DNA from: Parachlamydiales bacterium
Lineage (GTDB): Bacteria; Chlamydiota; Chlamydiia; Chlamydiales; Rhabdochlamydiaceae
Direction: 5' to 3'
Assembly (NCBI GenBank): GCA_027459675.1
Contig: DAIDHO010000004.1
Coordinates: 20,654-84,653 of the forward strand
Length of the DNA: 64,000 nt
Position numbers and translations under genes: made by a program. Under the pieces are notes generated by a model. That model ran no database searches. It saw only the letters and a list, made by a program, of their open reading frames with translations, and had not been told where the DNA came from. This document shows positions 37,474 through 46,055 of the stretch, one piece after another (the first letter of the stretch is position 1; each line of letters begins with the position of its first letter).

Positions 37474-38409
37474 TTGAAGTTTCCAAAAATTATCTTACTT
37501 TTATCATTAGCCCTTTTTCTTGTGATCGGTATCGCTGCAAGCGTAAAGAAATGGGCTTCTGCCCCGCCTAAATCTGTTCTCACAGAGAAAAAAACTCTCA
37601 CTGTTTCTGCCCCTATTGTGCAAGAAAGTGGTGAACTTCCTAGTGTAGATCGGATTCAAGAGCTTTTTTCAACAGGAGATAAAAAACTTCCCATTGTTGA
37701 AACTATTGCATATGAAAGTGCAGTTCCGTGGCTCAAAGGACGTCCTGCTTGGATTGGAGATTATGCAAGTTATTACGCCACCTCGCGCCATTTTATTGCT
37801 CGAAGCTTGAATGGAAAGCCCGACTATTTTACGCAGAGAGTTTCTCCTAGAAAGTTATTCAATGTATTTAGAAAAGATAAAAACTTTCAGTTTTATCTTT
37901 TAGTCGACCTTTCTCAGTGCAAAATGGCTTTTTATTACATTGATTTAGATGCAAATGAGCGCGTACTTCTTAAAACATATCGGGTGGGAGTGGGGAAAAA
38001 AACTGCGGCGGGATGTTTAACGCCTACAGGACGGTATCAGTTAGGGGATAAGATTGCCGTGTATGGGCCTGGGATTATGGGACTTTTTCATGAAAATCAG
38101 GTGGAAATGATTCGAGTTTTTGGAACACGATGGCTTCCGTTTGGAAAAGAACTGGGAAAAACATCTGAACCAAAGAAGGGATTTGGAATTCACGGGGCCC
38201 CGTGGGAATTTAATCAAAAAGAGAATCGATGGATCGAAATGCGGCATACGGTAGGAGCCTATGATAGCGACGGCTGCATTCGCATGGCATTTGAAGATAT
38301 CGAAGAGATTTTTTCAATTGTCATTACTAAGCCTACAGTGGTGGATATTGTAAGAAATTTTAAAGAGGCGCGCCTTCCTGGAGTGGAAGTGGTGTTACCT
38401 CACCGGTAA
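37474..38409 (+). CDS. L,D-transpeptidase (YkuD domain), membrane-anchored
   Basis: YkuD enzymes form 3-3 peptidoglycan cross-links or attach proteins to the wall. The catalytic signature is His240 in HGAPWEF and Cys268 in SDGCIRM. One N-terminal membrane helix ([17 protein letters not shown]) places the domain in the periplasm. I chose TTG at 37474, since AAGGAG lies 7 bases upstream; a GTG at 37432 would add 14 residues with no ribosome-binding site. The product is 311 residues. It lies between the CT266-like gene and accA, an insertion relative to C. trachomatis order, with 7 bases to accA. Confidence 0.92.
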   Translation: MKFPKIILLLSLALFLVIGIAASVKKWASAPPKSVLTEKKTLTVSAPIVQESGELPSVDRIQELFSTGDKKLPIVETIAYESAVPWLKGRPAWIGDYASYYATSRHFIARSLNGKPDYFTQRVSPRKLFNVFRKDKNFQFYLLVDLSQCKMAFYYIDLDANERVLLKTYRVGVGKKTAAGCLTPTGRYQLGDKIAVYGPGIMGLFHENQVEMIRVFGTRWLPFGKELGKTSEPKKGFGIHGAPWEFNQKENRWIEMRHTVGAYDSDGCIRMAFEDIEEIFSIVITKPTVVDIVRNFKEARLPGVEVVLPHR

Positions 38410-38416
38410 GGGAGTT

Positions 38417-39376
38417 ATGTTACAACACGAAAAAAAAATCTACGAGTATGAAGAAACGATTGCGAAGTTTAAGAAGCAGCACCAGGAAAATCCCCTCTTG
38501 TCTGAAGCTGAGCTTAACAAACTCGAAAAAAAATTGAATGAGCTTAAGAAAAAGGTCTACTCTAATCTTTCTCCTTGGGAGCGCGTAGGAATCTCGCGTC
38601 ATCCTTCTCGTCCTAAAACGACCGATTATATTAAAAACTTATGTGAAGAATTTCATGAAATCAATGGAGATCGCCTATATCGAGATGATCCTGCAATCAT
38701 TTGTGGGCTTGCCAAGATTGAGGGCGTGAAATTCATGATCATTGGCCAAGAGAAGGGAAGTGATACGGAATCAAGGCTAAAACATAATTTTGGAATGCCG
38801 TATCCGGAAGGGTATCGGAAAGCGATGCGCTGTATGCAGATGGCTGCAAAGTTTCATCTACCTGTTTTATGTCTTTTAGATACCCCAGGCGCTTATCCGG
38901 GACTTGAAGCGGAAGAGCGCGGTCAAGGAGCAGCCATTGCTCAAAATCTTTTCGAAATGGCCCGTCTTCCCACCCCTATTATTATTGTGTTAATCGGAGA
39001 AGGGTGTTCAGGGGGAGCTTTAGGAATAGGGGTAGGGGATGCCATTGGCATGCTCGAACATAGCTACTATGCGGTTATATCTCCGGAAGGATGTGCTTCG
39101 ATTTTATGGAAAAAAGATGCTTCTAAAAATGAGACCGCAGCAGCGACCCTCAAGATGCACGCAGAGAACCTCTTGGATTTCGAAATCATTGATGAGATGA
39201 TTAAAGAACCTCTGGGTGGGGCCCACCATGACCCTGCCACTGTGTATGCCAATGTCAAAAAATATGTGCTCGATCAATGGGAGGGACTTAAATCTATTCC
39301 TACCGAGGTGCTCATTGAACAGCGGTATCAAAAATTTCGTCATATGGGTAGGGTAGCTGTGGCGGATGATATATAA
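38417..39376 (+). CDS. accA: acetyl-CoA carboxylase carboxyltransferase subunit alpha
   Basis: AccA with AccD transfers the carboxyl group from biotin to acetyl-CoA, making malonyl-CoA for fatty acids. The 319-residue chain has the crotonase-type core [18 protein letters not shown] and [15 protein letters not shown]. The N-terminal [16 protein letters not shown] helices are typical. ATG follows AAGGGAG. The downstream DNA holds a gene fragment and an IS5-like insertion. Confidence 0.97.
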   Translation: MLQHEKKIYEYEETIAKFKKQHQENPLLSEAELNKLEKKLNELKKKVYSNLSPWERVGISRHPSRPKTTDYIKNLCEEFHEINGDRLYRDDPAIICGLAKIEGVKFMIIGQEKGSDTESRLKHNFGMPYPEGYRKAMRCMQMAAKFHLPVLCLLDTPGAYPGLEAEERGQGAAIAQNLFEMARLPTPIIIVLIGEGCSGGALGIGVGDAIGMLEHSYYAVISPEGCASILWKKDASKNETAAATLKMHAENLLDFEIIDEMIKEPLGGAHHDPATVYANVKKYVLDQWEGLKSIPTEVLIEQRYQKFRHMGRVAVADDI

Positions 39377-39451
39377 AATTATTTATACTCTCTCCGGTTC
39401 AAAAATACACAGGAGGCGTGAAGTGAAGGCCTAAAGGCATATTTTTCTTAA

Positions 39452-39618
39452 AAGAGCCTCTGCCTCATTCAACGATTGCGAGCCAATCTTCCCCGCGAGT
39501 GGATTATCGAGATGGTTGCCCAGGGAGACTGGAAGACACTACATCAGTTTGCATTAGAGCAAAAAGAAGCCATGGACTTGACACCAGAACGTTTAATCTA
39601 CATTCCTAGACCTCGCAA
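39452..39618 (+). pseudogene. coding-looking fragment cut by the IS5-like element
   Basis: An open frame from 39452 (after an in-frame TAA at 39449) to 39618 encodes a plausible protein piece: LRANLPREWIIEMVAQGDW and then LTPERLIYIPRPRN. It runs directly into the inverted repeat of the IS5-like element and stops at 39646 inside it. No homologue was recognised, and the other half is not visible beyond the element. It probably is the remnant of a gene whose start could be TTG 39476 or ATG 39512-39514. Confidence 0.4.
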
Positions 39619-40535
39619 TAGACTTCTTTCAAAACTCAACTTTTAACTTTGGTTTTGGTTAAAATACCTTCAAACTATGAGGTGGTATTCATGAGATTTG
39701 AAGTTGTGCAAAATTTAAAAGCAGAAGAATTTCGTCGGCTAACAGGAGTAAAACGTGAGACGTTTAACAAAATGGCGGAGATTATAGAGCAAGCGCTCCC
39801 TGGAAAAAAATCACGAGGAGGCCGTCCTAACAGGCTTAGCGCTCAAAACATGATTTTGATGACATTAGAATATTTAAGAGAATACAGAACTTATTTTCAC
39901 ATTTCTACGAGTTATGGAATGAGTGAGAGTAACTGTTATAAGAAAATTCGTTTTGTAGAAGACACCTTAATTAAAAGCGGTAGTTTTCCTCTACCTGGCC
40001 GTAAAGCTCTGCTAAAAAGCGATATAGAGTATGAAGTGATTTTAGTAGACGCCACAGAGAGTCCGGTTGAAAGACCAAAAAAAAGCAAAGACGTTACTAC
40101 TCGGGGAAGAAAAAAAGGCACACTTTAAAAACACAAATCATTGTGAATAAGAAAACAACGCAAATCATATGCACAAACTATAAGAACGGAAAATGCCATG
40201 ACTTTCGGCTTTTTAAAGAATCAAAAATAGTCGTCCATCCGGAGATAGCAATTGGAGTGGATACGGGTTATCAAGGCCTACAAAAAATACACGCTCGAAC
40301 CTGGATACCCAAGAAGAAAAGCAAAAAAACATCCTCTATCTAAAGAGGATAAGAAAAAGAACACAGATCTATCTAGGAAAAGAGTCGTTGTTGAAAATGT
40401 GATAGGGATGTTGAAACGATTCAAAATTATCTCCGACCGCTATAGAAATCGCCGCAAAAGATTCGGGCTTCGCTTCAATTTACTGGCTGGTTTATACAAC
40501 TTTGAGCTTGAAAATTGAGTTTTGAAAGAAGTCTA
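39619..40535 (+). mobile_element. IS5-like insertion sequence with 21-bp inverted repeats
   Basis: TAGACTTCTTTCAAAACTCA(A) at 39619-39639 is repeated inverted and exactly at 40515-40535. The 917-bp element holds one transposase gene split into three frames. TA is found at both outer edges, consistent with a TA-containing target, but a longer duplication is not clear. A MITE-like element abuts its right end. Terminal-repeat-like sequences also occur at 45909-46045. Confidence 0.85.
39691..40518 (+). pseudogene. IS5-like (DDE_Tnp_4) transposase, frame broken at two A-runs
   Basis: The first part (ATG 39691, AGGTGG upstream, to the stop at 40128) has a helix-turn-helix region and the first catalytic Asp in LVDATESPVERPKK. 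A -1 shift in the A8 run near 40077-40084 restores RRYYSGKKKRHTLKT and leads into a second part with Asp in GVDTGYQG. A second shift in an A7 run near 40321-40327 restores HPLSKEDKKKN and the Glu region KRVVVENVIGMLKRF, ending at 40518. All three DDE residues remain. Both breaks fall in A-runs, so slippage-based expression is possible. A decayed copy is the simpler reading. Confidence 0.8.
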
Positions 40536-40536
40536 A

Positions 40537-40698
40537 TACCATTCGCAAGAAATAAATTCATAAATTCGACAAGGAGGCAGCCCAAATTTTTGTGCCTGGA
40601 GCGCGCGACCATTGCCGAATGGCAAGGCGCAAGTGAAGGCTAAAAATTTGTTGCTAAGCCGACGCGGTCAAATATGAATTTATTTCTTGCGAATGGTA
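40537..40698. mobile_element. 162-bp MITE-like element with TAA duplication
   Basis: Perfect 26-bp terminal inverted repeats start TACCATTCGCAAGAAATAAA at 40537 and end with the complement at 40698. TAA occurs directly at both sides (40534-40536 and 40699-40701), the kind of 3-base duplication made by IS5-type elements. It encodes no protein. The interior has further self-complementary parts, such as TTGCCGAATGGCAA and AAATTTTTG/CTAAAAATTT, so the whole unit could fold. It is inserted exactly at the edge of the IS5-like element. Confidence 0.85.
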
Positions 40699-40775
40699 TA
40701 AGCTAAAGGTTCTTAGCTTTTATGGGCTTTTTTGAGCCTATTTTTAATTCTCTTCTTGGGGGGTTATATCAACTG

Positions 40776-41996
40776 CTAAGTGGGTGCTTCCAAAGCTTGT
40801 CCAGCCAGATAGCCGGTAGTCCATGCATTTTGAAAATTAAAGCCTCCAGTGACTCCATCGATATTTAAAATTTCTCCGACAAAGAAAAGACCGGGAACAA
40901 TTTTGCTTTGCATCGTTTTAAAGTCCATTTCTTTCAGGGTCACTCCTCCACACGTAACAAACTCTTCTTTGTGGGTGGTTTTGCCCTCCATTTGATAAGA
41001 GTCGAGTTGTAAAGAGCTTGAAAGTTGCTCAATATCAGAATGACTTAAGTGAGCAAGAACTTTGTCTGTGAAAGGACTCGATAAAATTTTCCATAAATTT
41101 TTGGGCAGATCGCAAAAATTTAAATGAACTAATTTCTTCGAAGGATGCTCTTTCTTTAAAATTTTAAATCGATTTTTAAGCTGCTCTAGAGAAAGATGTG
41201 GGATCCAATTGATTTGAACGTTTGTGCGATACTGTAAAGCATGGAGAGGGCGCGCTGCCCATGCAGATAACTTGAGCACTGCGGGCCCGCTAAAACCAAA
41301 ATGCGTGATAAGGAGGGGTCCTGTTTGTTTCATACACAAGGCTGGTAGGGCGACGGTCGCATTTTGCACAGCAATTCCAGAAAGAGTACAAAGGCGAGAA
41401 GTGGGAACATTGAAGGTAAAAAGAGAAGGAACGGGGGGATCAATGGTATGGCCTAAAGAGTTGGCCCATCGATGGCCTTCCGGACTACTACCTGTGGCTA
41501 AAACTAAGGATTTACAGATAAGAGTTGTTCCATCGCGCATTTGAATATGAAAACGCCCTTCTACATGAAAAATGGAGATAATATGCTGGCGTATGTGAAG
41601 GTTGACCCCGAGGTTACAGGCTTGGTTTAAAAGTGCATCGATGATCGTTTGCGACTGATCTGTCGTCGGAAATACCCTGCCGTCTTTTTCGGTTTTGAGG
41701 TGGACCCCCTGTTTTTCAAACCACCTGATGGTATCTTTCGGTTGAAAGCGGTAAAAACACCCTAGCAGCTCTTTTCCTCCTCGTGGATAGTTCTGAATCA
41801 GTTGAGCAGGCTCAAAACAGGCATGGGTTACATTACATCTTCCTCCTCCAGAAACACGTACTTTAGAGAGAAAAATAGCTGATTTTTCAAGGACGGTTAC
41901 ACAAAGCGTAGGAGAGGTTTCTTTAGCGATGACAGCGGTGAAAATGCCTGACGCCCCGCCCCCTATAATTACTACATCAGTTTGCTGAGATGTCAT
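40776..41996 (-). CDS. HI0933/YhiN-family FAD-dependent oxidoreductase
   Basis: The 406-residue flavoprotein has the dinucleotide fold DVVIIGGGASGIFTAVIA at the start. Family landmarks are KVRVSGGGRCNVTHA in the first third, LVLATGSSPEG in the middle and ITGFNFQNAW-like VTGGFNFQNAWTTGY at the end. Members are widespread, and their substrates are uncertain. An open frame extends upstream into tpsA, but ATG 41996 gives the normal start and a 20-base overlap with the tpsA stop. It is the third gene of a tpsB-tpsA operon, perhaps by chance. Confidence 0.92.
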   Translation of the reverse strand: MTSQQTDVVIIGGGASGIFTAVIAKETSPTLCVTVLEKSAIFLSKVRVSGGGRCNVTHACFEPAQLIQNYPRGGKELLGCFYRFQPKDTIRWFEKQGVHLKTEKDGRVFPTTDQSQTIIDALLNQACNLGVNLHIRQHIISIFHVEGRFHIQMRDGTTLICKSLVLATGSSPEGHRWANSLGHTIDPPVPSLFTFNVPTSRLCTLSGIAVQNATVALPALCMKQTGPLLITHFGFSGPAVLKLSAWAARPLHALQYRTNVQINWIPHLSLEQLKNRFKILKKEHPSKKLVHLNFCDLPKNLWKILSSPFTDKVLAHLSHSDIEQLSSSLQLDSYQMEGKTTHKEEFVTCGGVTLKEMDFKTMQSKIVPGLFFVGEILNIDGVTGGFNFQNAWTTGYLAGQALEAPT

Positions 41997-44133
41997 AATA
42001 GATGAGAGCTTTGCGAGGCTTAATAACAGCTCCATCCATAAACCCTGTGGGCACTTGTTGCGAAAGAGCAGGCGCGAGAGTGTATAACAAAACCTCATCT
42101 TCTATTAATTCATTCATAAACAGATAAAAAGGGGGAAGCTCATAGCCGTTAAAAAACAAGTGAGGAGGAGAATTAGAGGGATAAACCTGCGGAAGTTGAC
42201 TTGAACATCTTCCAGTCAGATAAGCGGCGGTTTTGGCGCCGACAAAAAGATCCCCCTTAGTGGCAATATTCAGAGGATTTTTCTCCGATCCTAAGATGCC
42301 CTGTTTGGAGTTAAGAACAATAGGACCTTCTGCTTTAATGGCAGTTCGAATCATCCCTTTATCATATAATAGACTTTCATCGTATTCCAGCGCATGAGCC
42401 ACTTCCATAAAAATTTGACCTGCTTCCACCTGTCCTGCTAAGCGAATATCTCGGCTCTCAACCTGCAATTTTGAAACGCTTTCACCGATTTTCTGCAAAC
42501 GGGCTTCTCCCCCGCCTGTTTGGATGGTCACTTTTGAAGGATAAAACGTACTCACTTCAGGAAGATCTAAATCTCCTCCCTGTGTATGCACTTTCAAATG
42601 GGTATGCTCGCCGAGTTGGATTGTCGCATTCTTAGAGAATCGAAGAGGGAGGCCTGTTGTTTGAAGTGCAACATCTCCCTCATGTGTTAAAACAAGCCCC
42701 TTTACATTCCATAATTGTTCGCCCGTATAGTAGGTGGATCCCCTACCCTCTACACTGTTAGAGTTGAGGGTGAGGGAGCCCTGAATACCAGGCATACCGA
42801 GTCTTTCTCCTCCAATGGTGTCATGCAAAATCACTTTTCCTGAATTAAACACCATATTCCCCAGAGGTCCCTTGAGTCCAATCGCCCCTTTAATTTCCGT
42901 CACAGATTTATCATTTTGAAAATGGAGAGTGCAAGAAGGAAGAGCTGCATCGAGTGTCGAGGTGAGGAGAATAGGACTTTTGTATTTACTTCCTATGATA
43001 TGAATTTCATCTCTTTTCACCACTGTGACAGGCCCATCGAAAGTAAGGGATTTATCCGCGATAACATTATGTCCCAGAAATATTCCTCCAGGAGCCGTGT
43101 AACAAAGTGGTCCCTTGGAAATAACAGATTCATCCTGAAGAATTTGACGGGCTTTAAGATTCACCTCTTTTGCCTCGATCTTCCCTTTTATCAACATCCG
43201 GTCTGAATTTGTACTCAAGTGTCCCACTTTATTGGATTCTAGCCATTGAATGTCTTGATCCGCTTTTAATTGACATCGATGCGAGACATCCAGCTTACCT
43301 GCAATTTGAATCGTATCGGCACTGGCTTCGAATGCGTTCGTTTGCGTGCGGCTTCCGGCTCTCAGAAAGATCCCTCCGTCTTTTATTTCAATGTGATTTG
43401 CTTCTACAACTCCTGTATCATTAAGCACACTGCGGATGACTTTTTGGGCCATAGAAAGCTTGATAAAAATCTGAGAAGATTCGATCTCTCCCTCTAATTC
43501 GATCGATCCTTTTTTTAAAGGAGCTTCCACTGCAAATTGGATCTTATCATCTCCGTCAAAATCGAGAGTAATGACTTCTCCGCTCAAAAGGTAGGTCTTA
43601 CCTGCCTTAGCTGAAATAATTCCTTGATCAATAATCGATGGGGCCATGAAAACCACGTGACCGGTCGCATGGATCTGTCCTTGATGAGTAATACTACTTT
43701 CATACGCCTCAGGAGATAGCTTAAACTTAAACCGATTTTTCAAAAAATCATCGTTCTGAATGTCCATCACGGACGCAATCAAAGTTCCTACGTTCAATTG
43801 AGCGGTTTCAGAAAAAATAATCCCATTGGGATTGATCAACAAAAGCTTCCCATTGGCCTCTAGCTTTCCTCGAATAGTGGAAGGATCTTTTCCTTTTATA
43901 CGGCATAAAAGCGTGGATTTAGAACTTGGCTGCTCATAGCGCGTAATTTCTTGCGGTTGAAGGTCGAATTTCTGATATTCGAGAATGGTTTTATCACTCA
44001 CTCGCACTAATTCTGTACCACCCGACAACTCGTATTCGGCGTGGCCTTGAATGACCTCCGGCTTTCCACTAAGAGAAAATAAACAGAGGGGTGAGAGAAG
44101 AAACAATAGTATCTTTTTCAAAGGATATTCCAT
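41977..44133 (-). CDS. two-partner secretion exoprotein TpsA (filamentous-haemagglutinin type)
   Basis: TpsA proteins are exported through the outer membrane by a dedicated TpsB channel. The 718-residue protein begins with a signal peptide (ILLFLLSPLCLFSLSG) and has the TPS secretion domain with the hallmark NPNGIIF (101-107), preceded by KSTLLCRIKG and followed by LNVGTLIASV. The remainder is beta-strand rich, consistent with a right-handed beta-helix. It is short for an adhesin and has no recognised toxin or repeat domain at its C-terminus. It overlaps tpsB by 16 bases, so both are co-translated. Confidence 0.88.
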   Translation of the reverse strand: MEYPLKKILLFLLSPLCLFSLSGKPEVIQGHAEYELSGGTELVRVSDKTILEYQKFDLQPQEITRYEQPSSKSTLLCRIKGKDPSTIRGKLEANGKLLLINPNGIIFSETAQLNVGTLIASVMDIQNDDFLKNRFKFKLSPEAYESSITHQGQIHATGHVVFMAPSIIDQGIISAKAGKTYLLSGEVITLDFDGDDKIQFAVEAPLKKGSIELEGEIESSQIFIKLSMAQKVIRSVLNDTGVVEANHIEIKDGGIFLRAGSRTQTNAFEASADTIQIAGKLDVSHRCQLKADQDIQWLESNKVGHLSTNSDRMLIKGKIEAKEVNLKARQILQDESVISKGPLCYTAPGGIFLGHNVIADKSLTFDGPVTVVKRDEIHIIGSKYKSPILLTSTLDAALPSCTLHFQNDKSVTEIKGAIGLKGPLGNMVFNSGKVILHDTIGGERLGMPGIQGSLTLNSNSVEGRGSTYYTGEQLWNVKGLVLTHEGDVALQTTGLPLRFSKNATIQLGEHTHLKVHTQGGDLDLPEVSTFYPSKVTIQTGGGEARLQKIGESVSKLQVESRDIRLAGQVEAGQIFMEVAHALEYDESLLYDKGMIRTAIKAEGPIVLNSKQGILGSEKNPLNIATKGDLFVGAKTAAYLTGRCSSQLPQVYPSNSPPHLFFNGYELPPFYLFMNELIEDEVLLYTLAPALSQQVPTGFMDGAVIKPRKALIYYDISAN

Positions 44134-45947
44134 GCGACTCTAAAATATGTAATCGTGTTAGAGGACCGATGTCTTTCGGTGATGGGAAAGCCGACATCAA
44201 AACTCCATTCCAACTTCCAAGGTCCATGGAGACGCACCCCGGGTCCCGCCGACATCAGCATCACCCGCCCATCTAATTTTGTATGATCCGCATTCTCAGT
44301 TACTCGACGTAAAATATCTGTCCCTATTGAAAAAGTTTGACCCATATCCATAAAGGCTACAAATTGCAAAAATTCTCCCCAGGTTTGTTTGTTGGACCAT
44401 GGAAGACGGTGAGCACGCAGAAAAGGAGGAGGAACATGAAACTCTATCGTTCCATAATATCCACAATCGCTAATGCCTTCCGCAAGTGGATATCCACGGA
44501 CAGTATCAATTCCACCGATATAAATTTCTTCGGGAAGCGGCAGCTTATCCACACTCATTTGACCTGCCACGTTTAAGAGGATAAAACAATTATAAGGAAG
44601 TTGTTGGAGCCTTTTCCAGCCTAAGTTCATTTTTAAAAACTGCCCTCCTGAACCCAATCGGGTGCTATCATCACTTTTAGCTGATGAACCTCCAAAAATT
44701 CCAGGAATTCCCCATCCAAACGAAAAGTTAAATAAATTACGCCCTTTCCATCCATCAATGTAGTCGATCAACATTCCCGCCGTGAGCACCCTTAATTTGT
44801 TAAAACTTGCCCTCTTGCCATCCCCAAAGTTTTGGATTTGCTTCACATCAAAAGAAGAAAAAAAGTCGGTGTTTAAAAGGCGCGTGCGATGCAGAGCTTG
44901 GTTGAGTTTAACCCCCCCGATATGAGACCTTCCCACATAACAGACTTGATCCACTTTATCCGTCTTGAAATTGGCACACAGATACGAAAGATCCAGGGAG
45001 GTCCCTATTGTATTCACAGGGGCATGGTAAATAACATCGGTAAAATTGAGATGGGAGATAGGCGAGCCAAGGACTTCGATCAAGGTTAGAGAATCTCCAT
45101 ACATGATAAGATTTCCATAATCAAGCCGGGTCCCCGTTCGCTGGTGTGTCGTATGATCTGAGCCATAGTTGTTCGTATCAAGCGTTAGGTGAATGGGTCT
45201 TTTATCCGCTACCTTCAAAACCAAATCGGCCGTCCCAAATTGCATTCCTTTTTTAAAAACAGCTCCCACTTCCAAGTCTGAATTTTCATCGAGTAAAAAT
45301 AAGGTTTTTAAAATTTTATTATACTGAATGGGTTTGTTTTTATATTTCTCAAAGTAACCTGCAATAAACTTCGTACTATAATGGCGGTTTCCCACGACGT
45401 GCACCGCTCCCAGCTTTCCTTCAATCACCTCAATTTTGAGAACCCCCTCTCGAATCTCTTGCGCAGGCAGATAGGCGCGCGTCAAAAAATACCCTCTTCG
45501 AATGTATTTATTCTGTATTACAACGCATATCTCTTTAAGCTCTTTCATTGTCAAAGGACGGTCTACATACGCTTTTAAAGTGCGCTTGAGTACCCGCGAT
45601 TGAATGACGGTATTTCCTCCTATTTCGATCGAACGGATTGTGATTTTCTCTCCCCCCACATCCAATTCTTCTTCCGGCAGATCCCATTCCAGAAGAGGAA
45701 CTTCTTTGGTGGGATCCACTTGTTTGACTTTGTATTCTTCTTCGATCTGCCGATCGACCACCCCCGCAGGAGGAATAGGAGGTGAATTCGAAGACGCGAT
45801 AAGATGAGACGCGCTTAATAATAAAAGTGAGAGGCGACTTGAATAAAGTCGCTGAAGAAGTGCAACAAAAGTTTTCAGAAAAGAGACAATTTTAGTAAGT
45901 AAATGAGATTTCGAAAGAAGTCTAATAAACGTTTTAGCTTGATACAT
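44118..45947 (-). CDS. TpsB outer-membrane transporter (ShlB/FhaC family)
   Basis: TpsB is an Omp85-type 16-strand barrel that secretes the partner TpsA. After an N-terminal signal-like segment (about 38-52, RLSLLLLSASHLIASS), POTRA-like regions lie at about 80-220 (IEIGGNTVIQSRVLKR; VVGNRHYSTKFIAGYF). The barrel region has the conserved VRGY loop motif in IDTVRGYPLAEG (Arg484). The first 20 residues come from DNA resembling an IS5-like terminal repeat (RLLSKS). The unusual 37-residue N-extension may therefore be partly acquired or not translated. ATG 45947 is the only good start in frame. Confidence 0.88.
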   Translation of the reverse strand: MYQAKTFIRLLSKSHLLTKIVSFLKTFVALLQRLYSSRLSLLLLSASHLIASSNSPPIPPAGVVDRQIEEEYKVKQVDPTKEVPLLEWDLPEEELDVGGEKITIRSIEIGGNTVIQSRVLKRTLKAYVDRPLTMKELKEICVVIQNKYIRRGYFLTRAYLPAQEIREGVLKIEVIEGKLGAVHVVGNRHYSTKFIAGYFEKYKNKPIQYNKILKTLFLLDENSDLEVGAVFKKGMQFGTADLVLKVADKRPIHLTLDTNNYGSDHTTHQRTGTRLDYGNLIMYGDSLTLIEVLGSPISHLNFTDVIYHAPVNTIGTSLDLSYLCANFKTDKVDQVCYVGRSHIGGVKLNQALHRTRLLNTDFFSSFDVKQIQNFGDGKRASFNKLRVLTAGMLIDYIDGWKGRNLFNFSFGWGIPGIFGGSSAKSDDSTRLGSGGQFLKMNLGWKRLQQLPYNCFILLNVAGQMSVDKLPLPEEIYIGGIDTVRGYPLAEGISDCGYYGTIEFHVPPPFLRAHRLPWSNKQTWGEFLQFVAFMDMGQTFSIGTDILRRVTENADHTKLDGRVMLMSAGPGVRLHGPWKLEWSFDVGFPITERHRSSNTITYFRVAWNIL

Positions 45948-46045
45948 ATTTCTTCCACACTGGAGCTCGCGTTATTCTTTCACAAAAAGCAGAATAGTCT
46001 CAAGAAGTAGTTGCAAAATTCAGGTTTCATTAGACTTTTTCGAAA
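45909..46045. repeat. inverted pair of IS-end-like sequences around the tpsB start
   Basis: TTTCGAAAGAAGTCTAAT at 45909-45926 and ATTAGACTTTTTCGAAA at 46029-46045 form an inverted pair, and both resemble the IS5-like end TAGACTTCTTTCAAAA. Their TAGAC ends face each other, so this is not a standard element with inward-facing repeats. The pair contains the tpsB start codon and its upstream DNA. CTCGCGTTAT at about 45969 also matches part of the IS982 end, which may be chance. Confidence 0.55.
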
Positions 46046-46055
46046 AATGAATATT

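Noticed and set aside
41997..42098. N-terminal extension of the FAD-dependent oxidoreductase to 42098
   Set aside because: The extension reads inside the tpsA gene in another frame. The dinucleotide-binding start MTSQQTDVVIIGGG at 41996 is the standard N-terminus.
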